From Glandiceps talaboti (taxonomy: Eukaryota; Hemichordata; Enteropneusta; Spengelidae), in the NCBI RefSeq assembly GCF_964340395.1, contig NC_135558.1, positions 13,977,501-14,000,000 of the forward strand: DNA of 22,500 nt. The letters are read 5' to 3'. A program made the translations under genes and the position numbers. Every line of letters starts with the position of its first letter. The first letter of the stretch is position 1. The notes under the pieces are model-generated. The model was not told the origin of the DNA, did not search any database, and worked only from the letters and a program-made list of their open reading frames with translations. Below are positions 10,129 through 19,503 of this stretch, in pieces.

Positions 10129-10197
10129 AGGTCATAGGGCAAAGTTGAATGATAAGGTCATAGGTCAAAGCTGAACAAATGATGAGGTCACAGGTCA
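10129..10197 (+). promoter_or_regulatory. Three DR1-type AGGTCA pairs (possible nuclear-receptor sites)
   Basis: There are three direct repeats with 1-bp spacing: AGGTCAtAGGGCA at 10129-10141, AGGTCAtAGGTCA at 10155-10167, and AGGTCAcAGGTCA at 10185-10197. DR1 is the consensus bound by RXR, HNF4 and COUP-TF dimers. The cluster lies about 265-330 bp upstream of the candidate ADA start codon. Alternatively it is a short 26-30-bp tandem repeat that matches by chance. Confidence 0.5.
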
Positions 10198-10640
10198 ATT
10201 AGCAATTAGGTGTTCAGCACTGTGACTTACTGCAACAAGATTATAATGCCCTTTCTGATCTGATGCTAGCAAAGGCATTTCCCAGGATTATTTAAGCATA
10301 CACACCAGGGTGAACTTGAGCCAAGGTCAATGTTGCAAATGAAGCATGTCTTACCTTGATTTAAAGGGGAATACAAATGACGATGATTTCATCTCGGTTG
10401 CATGTCTTAAATGTTATGATGTATGCTTAGGGACCTAGAAAAATCATTTTAACGAATTCAAAATAGAGCCCTGATTGGTACATCTGGCTCAGAAAAGACA
10501 ATATCTGTTGCATTTGTTTCAGGAGGCATGGAGCTTCTAAATATGTTTAATTCTCCCCAATTCCTCATCTCAATGTACAGCAGGCCCCTTCTAACCCGGA
10601 TGTGCCATTTTTTATAATTCTATTTCAGAAAGGCTGCGTG
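10198..10640. other. ADA upstream region, no gene seen
   Basis: No coding sequence is recognised. A further single AGGTCA half-site lies at about 10323. No clear TATA box was assigned to ADA. Confidence 0.5.
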
Positions 10641-10645
10641 ATACA

Positions 10646-10647
<2 letters not shown>

Positions 10648-10722
<75 letters not shown>

Positions 10723-10865
10723 CATACATACATACATACATACATACATACATACATACATACATACATACATACATACATACATACATACATACATACA
10801 TACCATACATACATACATACATACATACATACATACATACATACATACATACATACATACATACA

Positions 10866-10901
<36 letters not shown>

Positions 10902-10906
10902 TATAA
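10648..10906. repeat. (TA)n-(CATA)n-(TA)n microsatellite
   Basis: About 70 bp of TA dinucleotides, then about 175 bp of CATA tetranucleotides, then a short TA run. The tetranucleotide block is almost perfect, with one phase break at about 10802 (TACCATAC). The large open frames here on both strands are artefacts of the repeat. Confidence 0.98.
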
Positions 10907-11609
10907 GCAAGCTGCCTTGACCATAGTCTGTAAGGTACATAATGTCCTCATCCATTGGTCAACCTGACATATCTTAGTCTACCTTGACTAAAAGCAGTTT
11001 TAAACCAATTTTGGATAACAGAGATGTAATATCTTGGACTGAATGCTTAATCTATACACCTAAAAGTAACATCCATTCCAAATATAAAAAAAAATACCCT
11101 GACAGCAATCTCTTTCCTTTAACTCAGACCAAAAATCAAACACATAACACAAGATTTGAATAGAAAGGAAATACCTGTTTATTAATTAACAAAATATCTA
11201 CACTACATGTAATAGTACATGTACATGGCTTAGTCTTTGTTACTTTCAGCATCTCGTTGACAAACATAACGACACAATATAAGCATGTACGTTAGTACAT
11301 CATTGAGGGGGGTCATTCCTGATGTCTAATTTGCATGTTTTTGAATTGTTGCATGTTTGGCCATTTCAAATCTTTCCATTTTAGACCCTTTATATTTATA
11401 TTAGTCTAGTCCCCATAGTGTATCGTTACGGTTTACACCTCCTCTCACAGTATAGTCAAAGTTGTTACTCTAGAAGTCCCGAGATGCAAATAAAATTCAT
11501 CCACAGCCAGCCACACAGTCATTAACATCATGTTTTAGTTAATCAATGACAGAATTCTAACCAATCGTTAGTGGTCTAAGCAATAACACAGTCCCTCATA
11601 CAGTTAGTT
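10907..11609. other. Intergenic region, no gene seen
   Basis: AT-rich sequence between the microsatellite and the 3' end of the Ub-like/Cys-rich gene. I see no coding signature and no clear repeat. Confidence 0.5.
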
Positions 11610-11615
11610 TTTATT
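11610..11615 (-). promoter_or_regulatory. AATAAA, candidate polyadenylation signal of the Ub-like/Cys-rich gene
   Basis: TTTATT on the plus strand is AATAAA on the gene strand, about 345 nt past the stop codon. Confidence 0.4.
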
Positions 11616-11959
11616 GGGGCAGCTATGTAATGTCCAAATATGGTATATTTGTCAGCTCAGGATGCTACTTATACACTGTTTACTTCACTATAACAGTTGG
11701 GGTTCACTGATTGGATGAACAACTTTTTGTGCTGATTTTGACCAGACATGGTTTAGTTAGAAACCATGTTGACATCCAGACTAATTTATATGGACTCTGT
11801 TTTCGAATGAAAACAGATTGCTTTCAAAATAATCCACTTTCAGCATTTTCAAATCCCAGTCCCTTGTCTTTCCTACATTTACAAATTTTATCTGTACACC
11901 TACTTTTTCAACACTCACATCTACGTGTAGAATCTTTTAGTCTTTTTTTTTTACTCTCT

Positions 11960-13366
11960 TCACTTTTCATTAATCATTTCTATGAGGTTCTTCAACCCTT
12001 CAATCCTCTGATTGGCCATTTCTTCATCTTTGGTTTTCGCATACATCAGTTTCAATATTACCGTTGACAAGTTTGAACCAGTACGTATAAGTACTGTTCC
12101 GAGATATTTTTGATCCTTTTCAGTGTAATGGTCGACGTATTTTCCAAGGTGTCTCATCACCTTGGTGAGGATAGCACGATTGTCCTTGTGGAAGTAACTC
12201 TCTTCCACGATATATGCACTGTCTTGATGGAATATTCCCAAAGCTTCTTGAACGGCTTCCTTGTACATTTTCCCAACTTCGGACAGCAAAACAGGCTTGC
12301 GCTCTAACATTTCTGACAACACAAATATCATTGCTTTGCTAACAGCATACTCTTTTACCTGTTGAACTTCACGGATGGGTCTATCAGTAATCGCAGTGTG
12401 TTCATTTCTTATTCTAATCAAATCAACATCAGAAACCACATCTGATTTGGAAATTATACTTCTATGGTGTTGGTAGCAGTCATAACATAGTATACTAGAT
12501 GGAGTTACCCGTGTACTTTCACCAGCCTTCTCGTAGTAATAATTCACCTTTTCAACATCAGGACAATGGTAAACACACCTCCGAATCCGAAACTTCCGAC
12601 TTTCACAAACCTCACATTGAGGTTTAGTATATTTGTCATACTGATTATAATGTTGCCTGCACAGCTCAACACCTTGGTCTTCATTTAGATCTTGGAAATC
12701 TGTAGACTGAAGACTAAACATACTGACAAATACATCGGAATCAATTCTTTGTCTTGTATGTGCCGCAACACTGTCACATTTTCCAAACCTTTCTAAGAAA
12801 CACATGCCACGTTGTTTTTTCCTAGTTCTTTCAGGCGAGTAATCTTCATTTCTGTATTTCCTTTTGAGCACCTGGAAACAAGCACCACAGATGCAGTCAG
12901 TTTTCTTCAAGTAGTCAAACTTCTCCAGTAACCACATTTGTGTTTCTTCTGCATACGACAGAATGTGTCGATACTTTGAAAATCGGCTTTTTTGTTTGCA
13001 GTATCCACATGGTCCACACTCCTCTTTCTCGGGATGAAAATCTTTTTTCTTACCACCTCCCTTGCCTGATATATTTAACGACAGGTGCAGGTCACTCTTC
13101 AGTGGCAGCATCAAGCCACTGTACATTGGTTTACCATTACAGTGGAGGGTGAAGTTGTCACTTGGAATGGCTGAGACATTTGCAACTTTAGATTTTAATA
13201 CATTGTACGGCAATTTCTCGGATCCTTCAAAAGTTATGCAATATACCTTTTCTTCAGAGTGTATGTAAACATGTGAAGAGTCACTAGTACTGTCACACTG
13301 CGGGTCAAATGTACTATTATCCGTCAATTTTTCGTTTGCTGAACGACTTGCATCAAAACTTGCCAT
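11960..13366 (-). CDS. Uncharacterised 468-aa protein, ubiquitin-like N-terminus plus Cys/His clusters
   Basis: A complete, intact coding exon with a clean start. The ATG lies 10 bases after a splice acceptor (TTTTGTTACAG, exon from 13376). Residues about 41-100 look like a ubiquitin-type fold (VYCITFEGSEKLPYNVLKSK, then FTLHCNGKPM, ending LHLSLNISGKGGGKKK). Cys groups follow: C117-x2-C120-x2-C123, C158-x-C160-x2-C163, C236-x2-H239, C251-x2-C254, C264 and C268, and C294-x2-C297 with H300/H301. These suggest two or more zinc-binding modules. A basic stretch ERTRKKQR at 179-186 could be a nuclear signal. The C-terminal third is helical and charged, without Cys. I recall similar Ub-plus-Cys families from invertebrate genomes, often many-copy and near transposons, but cannot name one. 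The function is unknown. Confidence 0.85.
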   Translation of the reverse strand: MASFDASRSANEKLTDNSTFDPQCDSTSDSSHVYIHSEEKVYCITFEGSEKLPYNVLKSKVANVSAIPSDNFTLHCNGKPMYSGLMLPLKSDLHLSLNISGKGGGKKKDFHPEKEECGPCGYCKQKSRFSKYRHILSYAEETQMWLLEKFDYLKKTDCICGACFQVLKRKYRNEDYSPERTRKKQRGMCFLERFGKCDSVAAHTRQRIDSDVFVSMFSLQSTDFQDLNEDQGVELCRQHYNQYDKYTKPQCEVCESRKFRIRRCVYHCPDVEKVNYYYEKAGESTRVTPSSILCYDCYQHHRSIISKSDVVSDVDLIRIRNEHTAITDRPIREVQQVKEYAVSKAMIFVLSEMLERKPVLLSEVGKMYKEAVQEALGIFHQDSAYIVEESYFHKDNRAILTKVMRHLGKYVDHYTEKDQKYLGTVLIRTGSNLSTVILKLMYAKTKDEEMANQRIEGLKNLIEMINEK

Positions 13367-13376
13367 TCTGTATCTA

Positions 13377-14340
13377 CTGTAACAAAATGAAACATAGCGT
13401 GATTATTAACTTTATATATCAATGTTCTAATGACAAGGTTTATAAATTACCAAAAATATAACAAAGTGAGGCTGTAAGAGAAGTCATATTGCTGCACCCT
13501 CAGTGAGTGCATTGAAGATGGTATACCCTACAGACTACTGAGATCTACCATTTGAATATAGTGATAAACAAATGACTGCCCAAATACCATAATAACCTCC
13601 CCCTTACACCTGCATGAAAAACAGTGACACTTCCCCCTCCCTCATAATTTGTGCCAAGTCACTATCATCAAACTATATTATATTTGAGCAATTTAAACAT
13701 AGGAACGTTGAGCACTATAAAGAAAATATAACATTCGATTCTCTACACATGTTTCTATTATTATCAGATATTTCAGAAACAACACAGCCCATTTGTTATG
13801 TTCCAACTGCCATGGCAATCTCTGCTATCTTCCGATTGAATGCTGGGCTTCAACTACATATCGGTACTCTTTGCTAAATAAGTACAATGACAGGCACTCG
13901 AATCAATCTGTATGATTTTTGAAAAAAAGTTTAGTGAATGAGAAGCTTCTCTTATTCACCACATATACATTTTATTACAAAAAATATTACACTGACAGAT
14001 TGATTCGAGTGCCTGTGATTACAACCAGGGCTATACAAGTCAACTGACTGCAAACTTGGCGTGTCATACGTCATTGTACTTAACATCAAACAAGTGAAGT
14101 CTGAAAAAAAATCTGGACAAGAGGCTTTAAAACCCAAGTTTAGGGCGACAACAGCCAGACCCATTGCACAGACTAGACACTAGACAGAGTCACGCTACAT
14201 GTACTAGTGGGAGAGCTCAATGAATGAATCGCAACGTTACACAGATACTGATTTCGTTCTACAGCCCTTTCCAAAACCACGATCGATAATACATTATTAT
14301 GCAACTCACACAGAATCCTAGCTCTTTCGTTAATACTTAC
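13377..14340 (-). other. 5' UTR intron of the Ub-like/Cys-rich gene
   Basis: The donor is TTG|GTAAGTATT (exon end 14341) and the acceptor is TTTGTTACAG (exon start 13376), giving 964 bp. Both signals are strong. The intron holds the nested inverted repeat at 13879-14082 and no recognisable coding sequence. Confidence 0.75.
13879..14082. repeat. Nested inverted repeats (foldback/MITE-like)
   Basis: The outer arms TAAGTACAATGAC (13879-13891) and GTCATTGTACTTA (14070-14082) are perfect 13-mers. Inside them, a 21-bp perfect arm pair lies at 13891-13911 and 13995-14015. Inside that, GTGAATGAGAAG faces CTTCTCTTATTCAC (about 13934-13959). Three nested palindromes in 200 bp suggest a small foldback element. 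Confidence 0.65.
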
Positions 14341-14510
14341 CAATTTTCACAGAAACGGCTGTCTTCGCAGGGAAAAGTCCAACCTCCCTCCAATCCAGCG
14401 TTGCAGCACGTATGGCAACAAAACTCTATGCCGCGTAAACGTCAGCCATACTAACCTCGTTCACACTGTGTGAAATATTGCCTACAATTCTTCTTCTTAG
14501 AGATTCGTTC
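14341..14510 (-). other. 5' UTR exon of the Ub-like/Cys-rich gene
   Basis: The exon ends at a strong donor (14341|14340). Its 5' end is estimated about 30 bp after the TATA box, near 14510. It carries a short upstream open frame, ATG at 14449-14447 to TAG at 14428-14426 (MADVYAA). This could lower translation of the main frame. Confidence 0.6.
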
Positions 14511-14537
14511 CGACAATTATTCTTGTATCCTACCCCT

Positions 14538-14545
14538 CTTATATA
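14538..14545 (-). promoter_or_regulatory. TATA box (TATATAAG) of the Ub-like/Cys-rich gene
   Basis: On the minus strand TATATAAG is followed by GGGG, upstream of the leader exon. It predicts transcription start near 14510. Confidence 0.55.
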
Positions 14546-14642
14546 CAATCACTACGATTTGTGATTGATGATGAATAGTCATTGTAGACAAAAAATATGC
14601 TAGAGACTTACAAATTTGGCACATACAGAACGAGTCAAAGTG

Positions 14643-14650
14643 TGACGTCA
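14643..14650. promoter_or_regulatory. Perfect cAMP response element TGACGTCA
   Basis: This palindromic CREB/ATF consensus lies about 130 bp upstream of the predicted start site. The position is typical for functional CREs. Confidence 0.5.
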
Positions 14651-14999
14651 CGCCATCGCCAGGTTGACCCGACCTAGACTCTCATTGATGTACGATAAAA
14701 TGTCGATGTGGCAGGCATTTTCTTCTTTCTAATTAAGAGACACTCACAGCTGGCGATCGATGGAATGGGAGTACTCTGCTCTGCTATGTTTTATAAAAAA
14801 ATAATATGTGTATTTATTTTCACACTGCAGGTAAGGGGTAAACCATTACATTTCAGGGGGGATGGGACTTTTTTTCAAACACCATTACAGTATTTTTTTC
14901 GAGAGCAACTAGACAGTAATTTTTTGTTGCCAAGAAGGGTTACAGCAATTTTGAAAAAAAAATATTTGCTTTAATAAATATGACTTGTCCCTCGTGTAA

Positions 15000-15590
15000 C
15001 GTTATATTTTTGAAATTGAATTTCCTAATAAGAAGAGACACACATCGCGAGGCTGTGATGAATGTAGCTAATTTCAAAAGTAAGAGGCTACAATAAATTA
15101 CAAAAGTAGCGAGTAAAATTTGAATATATGTTTGAGGGAGCCAAGTTGGAGGAGGGTACATCACTGGAGATTTTTGAAATTCGAGGACTACATTAGTGTT
15201 TTTTGGTGCTATTTTAACGTCGAGGTAGTAATAAATACGAGGTAATATTTGAATCAAAATACAAGGGAACAGTGTGGGGCCGGGTGGGTACCACTATTTT
15301 GAAATTGAAGAACTAAAAGAATGCTTTGCGATGTTTTTTTAAGATGTCAAGGAGGAAACAATACTAGTTAAACTTTGAAATACAATAGAGCAGTGTGGGG
15401 GTAGGTATGGGAGAGGGGTTTCCCATTCTCCGGCACCCCTAGAAATTTAAGATTTAAATTTTTTTTTTAAATCTAAGATTTTAAATTTCACATTTTAAAG
15501 GACTAAAAGCGTGTCATCTGGTATTATTTTAACCTGTCGAGGTGATAACAATACCCTGATCACATTCAAAATTTAAATTCAGAAATCAAG
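15000..15590. repeat. Degenerate repeat series, units about 125-190 bp
   Basis: Similar phrases recur in the same order at about 15008, 15171, 15296 and 15482. These are TTTTGAAATTNAAGGACTA, then (T)ATTTTAA with GTCGAGG, then ATAATAC with TTTGAAT, and in two units CAGTGTGGGG. Divergence is high and one unit carries an insert near 15420-15470. Confidence 0.5.
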
Positions 15591-15834
15591 AAAAGTCCTA
15601 AAAGTATATCGTTGCATGCCATACCATTTAAAATTATTTTATCATTATCATAAATTAAATTGCAGGATTCATTCAAGGTACTAAGTCAGACCAATATTCT
15701 TAGTAATTTGATTTGTTGGTAGTGTTTTGGTTTGTTTCAGCATTTGCCAATAGTTAGTATAAACCTTTGACCAGAGACTGTAAAAGTTTTACATGTAAGC
15801 CATCATAGGTGGAGGTGCAAGAAACAACGTGTCT

Positions 15835-16044
15835 CTAGGAATTGACATTTTTAGCTAGATTCTGCATTTGCAGCACAACAATTTTTCTTAGCTCATATCC
15901 TGGAAACAATTTTTTTTTTAGTTGATCAGCATATTTTTTTCCTACTTTTGGTGGGCGACAACTTTTTTCGGAAATCCTCAAGCCCCCCCCCCCGAAATCA
16001 AATGGAGTCCCCCTAATTGAAACGAGAGCAACTTCGATCGACAC
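15835..16044 (-). CDS. Unrecognised 69-aa open frame, possible exon or element remnant
   Basis: The frame contains GTPFDFGGGGLRISEK and LKKKLFPGYELRKIVVL. The composition is protein-like, but part of it comes from a G run and an A run. No supporting splice or start signals were established. It may be a fragment of a mobile element. Confidence 0.2.
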   Translation of the reverse strand: MSIEVALVSIRGTPFDFGGGGLRISEKSCRPPKVGKKYADQLKKKLFPGYELRKIVVLQMQNLAKNVNS

Positions 16045-17182
16045 TACACAGAACGGCCGGGATAATACCCGTCACACGAAGTCACCGGCGGTTGTTAGTA
16101 TACACATGGACGAATAAAATCTGTCTGTGATGTGTATGTCAGTATGACTCTGATAGTGATACTTAATACTATACCGTATGCGGACGTAAAGACAGTTTCG
16201 TATAAACCGCTACTGAATATTGACACACAATAGAGGAGGCGATCAGGCTAAAAACGTAAACATGATATCATTGATGTACTACGAAGGTCAATTCAAGCAA
16301 AATAACGAAGGTAAAATAGCAATGAATGATTAGCCGACATCTACATCGGATTTTAATCAGATTGCACAATGTACTAATAACCTTAGATCCTACGTGTAGA
16401 CACAGATAAACATCCCCACCAATCGGACACTCAAGTACCACGTGTGCGTATCGTAAATTCATAACAATAGTCACAGAGAGCTAGCCAGACTTGCCCTTGA
16501 CCTTTCCTCTGAACACAACCGCAGTCACTTTGATGGGAAATGACTGACTCCATTTGACAGGTACACGGACTATATGGATACGCAAAATGTCACCTGATGA
16601 AGATGGTAATATGGCGTACCTACATGACGTCCCATCTCACTATTGCAAGGCCAACGCCGCATCGTGTACCACGGAAAAACAAAAGTGGTCTGTTCAGCGT
16701 CACACAAACTTTAAGGAATTCGACATAAACATTCTTATCTGTTTAAATACCTTGCCACGTTGAAAGCCTCCTTTAGATGCTTCGGTCATAATGTGCTGTT
16801 AAACCACTTGTTTGGTCGATAATGTATATACTTCCTTAACTAGTAGTAGTACTCGATCTAAGAGGTACTGAAATGATCGATCATCCAGACTGGCAGACAC
16901 ACGAGACTGCGCATGTGCTGCTTCTTGTGTGACCTTACAGGCACAGGCCAAGTTTAGAATGCTTTTCATTGCATCTCACTTGTGGAAGACCGTCGCGTCG
17001 CAGTTTGCAAATATCAGGTCGCAGGTCAGCTGACTGTCCGCACTGGTCTTCCATCCTTTTGAGAGTGCTTGTATGCAACATGAACAATATTTTTGTAGGA
17101 GAAAAAAATAATTAAAGTTTCTATATGATTGTAATAACCTTTAAGTTATTTGCCAATAAATACGGAAATGTCTTGGTCGCCA

Positions 17183-17188
17183 CCGAGC
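17183..17188. repeat. Target-site duplication CCGAGC, left copy
   Basis: CCGAGC directly precedes the left inverted arm (TACGG...). The same 6 bases directly follow the right arm at 21158-21163. Confidence 0.75.
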
Positions 17189-17270
17189 TACGGTGGCCCA
17201 CAGGTGACAGACGAAAGCTAAATTTGTGCTATAAATAATTGATTTTTGAGGGCAAAATATTTAATAAAAG

Positions 17271-17690
17271 GATAACACTTTTATTTCATACGACAAAACA
17301 TTAATTTCTTGGGTCAATATAGAAATATCAAAGCAAAAAACTACAATTTCTGTGACAAATAAATTCTTTTTACGGAGCAGAAAATTAATTTGCGAAACGA
17401 AAACTTTTATTCGTGTGGCCCAACCTTTATTTTCGAGTGATAACATTTAAGTTGCGGGATAAAATGTAGATGTCAAGCCGGAATATGAATTTAAGTCCCT
17501 TACAATCTTATACTCTGACTGCAGAAACAACATTTGTCACTATACAACCTCCTTTTCTTATCGACGAGATTTACTTAACACAGGATGCAACATTAATGTT
17601 TGGGGACGAAACATTAATACGCGAGGACAAAACTTTCTTTTTGCTTGACGGAAGTTGGACTGCATGACGGAAATTGATTATATATCCCAC
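17271..17690. repeat. Degenerate 21-bp tandem repeat array, left arm
   Basis: About 20 consecutive units of exactly 21 bp keep phase over 420 bp. The better units resemble GACAAAACATTAATTTCTTGG, with a core AAAACWTTWATTTKCG followed by a G-rich triplet. Since 21 is a multiple of 3, open frames on both strands read as 7-residue repeats. Examples on the minus strand are TQEINVL, SYEIKVL, VTEIVVF, and on the plus strand TQDATLM, FGDETLI. Confidence 0.75.
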
Positions 17691-17795
17691 AATCCTCGGC
17701 ACACTCTTGGCGGCTATTTCAACTTCGCGACCAGCACTATATCTGATCATGTCAAGTGGTAAACACATCAATTGTTTCCAGTGTATAATTTTTTC

Positions 17796-17796
<1 letters not shown>

Positions 17797-17872
<76 letters not shown>

Positions 17873-18149
17873 ATCTCTGTCTGTCTGTATGTCTGTCTGT
17901 CTCTTCTGTCTGTATGTCTGGCTGTATCTGTGTATGTATGTATGTATGTATGTCTCCCCCTCTGTATGTCTGTCTGTCTGTCTGCCTGTCTCTATCTCTG
18001 TCTGTCTGTCTGTCTGTCTCTTCTGACTGGCTGTATGTATGTATGTATGTATGTATGTATGTATGTATGTATGTATGTATGTATGTATGTATGTATGTAT
18101 GTATGTATGTATGTATGTATGTATGTATGGCTGACTGGCTGGCTGTCCG

Positions 18150-18235
<86 letters not shown>
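17797..18235. repeat. (CTGT)n, (TATG)n and (CT)n compound microsatellite
   Basis: CTGT units at 17797-17871, mixed CTGT/TATG/CTAT units to 18030, TATG units at about 18033-18128, and CT units at about 18154-18231. The first block continues the inner end of the left arm. Confidence 0.97.
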
Positions 18236-18237
<2 letters not shown>

Positions 18238-19503
18238 ATCTTTATCATCCGTTATCATAAAAATTTAAAGCACACTGTGGGAGAGGAACCCCTCCGATAC
18301 CCTCCCCACAAGCTATCATGGGTGATGCTGTTTCTACCCAAATCAAAATTGAAAGAAAAAACCCTGCTGGCCAAGTATTTCAAAGTGTAGGTTACAGCCC
18401 AATGTAAGACATTTTGTTGCATCTATTTGGGTAATGAAATTTTAAATCTTATATTGTAATGTATGGACGCTGAAGTCGATTGTCACTTTTATTATAATGC
18501 AGTGTACCATATAGTTGTACGGAAGTGGGGGTGGGTTATAATTACACATATTAAAATGTGTCGCGGGTTACGAAAATTATGGGGGGGGGGGCCTACGAAA
18601 TTCTTTTGACCAAAATATTTTCTTTTCCCCCCCCTCCTCCCTGCCGTACATTCTAACCGTAGCCTTATGTGATGAATACCCGTGACACTACCCAACCCAA
18701 TGATTAAGAGGACGCTTTAAAGTTCCACAAAGATCTTGTAAACATTTGGCATTTGAGATGAGGGACATACATGTGGGTAATCTGATGGCACGGGTTCCTG
18801 CAACATGACAATCGCGCAAACATAATAATCACCCCCGTTTTGTTTTAGAAGTCAAAATGCCGCGTGAATCCATAGCAATTAAAAAGTGTTTTTTCAATGT
18901 CCATAAATAAAACCAGTTATCAGTACATTGTAAATGACATTTCGTCTTATAAGTACCTTTTAAAGTTTTGGTTGTGTGTTAACGTGGTCAAAGTAGAAAC
19001 GATATGAATACATAAAAACAATGGGTGAATCTCAATTTTATAGATCTTGATGAAACTAACTTCCTTTTTTCCAAGGGATTTTGTTTACGGAATCTTTTGA
19101 TTCCATTGCATGTAGGAGGCATCTCTGAAGTAATTCATGATATATTGAAGAATAAGCTTACTTGGCTAAACATCGAAAAATGTCGGTTTCAAAGTATTCA
19201 TTTTAGCAATAAATGGAATCAAGAAAAGATGCTATAGTTTGCAGCGTGAACAGCGCCACCAGGCGACTAAACTGAGAAAATATACAATAGCGTCATTGAT
19301 GTGTATTGTAACACAATTTTAACTTTTTAAGGACTGGTGCTTATATTAATTGTCTTTTCAAAAGTTGGAGTCCATTATCCCCATGGAAAGTGAAAATCTC
19401 ATTTGTGACATCAATTTCTTATATTGGGAGCATACATCACAATACATCATGGCCTTTTGATAGTACATGTTTTGCGTGTGATTAAAGTTGGTGATTAGAT
19501 CAA
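18236..19503. other. Interior of the foldback element, no gene recognised
   Basis: About 1.27 kb without recognisable coding sequence. There is a G run at about 18580-18590 and a C run at about 18627-18634. Open frames at 18492-18695 (-) and 19025-19237 (+) have no recognisable features. Confidence 0.5.

Larger units (their letters stand above)
14651..17182. other. Intergenic region, no gene recognised
   Basis: AT-rich sequence with poly-T and poly-C/G runs and a degenerate repeat series at about 15000-15590. Small open frames at 15835-16044 (-), 16268-16474 (-) and 16554-16763 (+) do not match any family I know. The first has protein-like composition (FPGYELRKIVVL) and is listed separately. 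Confidence 0.5.

Noticed and set aside
10602-10967. Open frames over 90 codons on both strands across the (TA)n/(CATA)n tract
   Set aside because: They are Tyr-Ile, Thr-Tyr-Ile-His or Met-Tyr-Val-Cys repeats produced by the microsatellite.
14940-15257. 105-aa minus-strand open frame
   Set aside because: Low-complexity AT-rich sequence overlapping the degenerate repeat series, without protein motifs.
17261-17446. Heptad-repeat protein gene in the arms (EIxVL repeats)
   Set aside because: Frames are short, open on both strands because of the 21-bp period, and lack start or splice support. Kept as a finding on the repeat, not as a gene.
18036-18128. CRISPR-like regular repeats
   Set aside because: A perfect tetranucleotide microsatellite without spacers, in animal DNA.
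17674-18390. 238-aa Ser-Val-Cys-Leu-rich frame
   Set aside because: Most of it translates CTGT, TATG and CT simple repeats, and the start lies in the arm of the foldback element.
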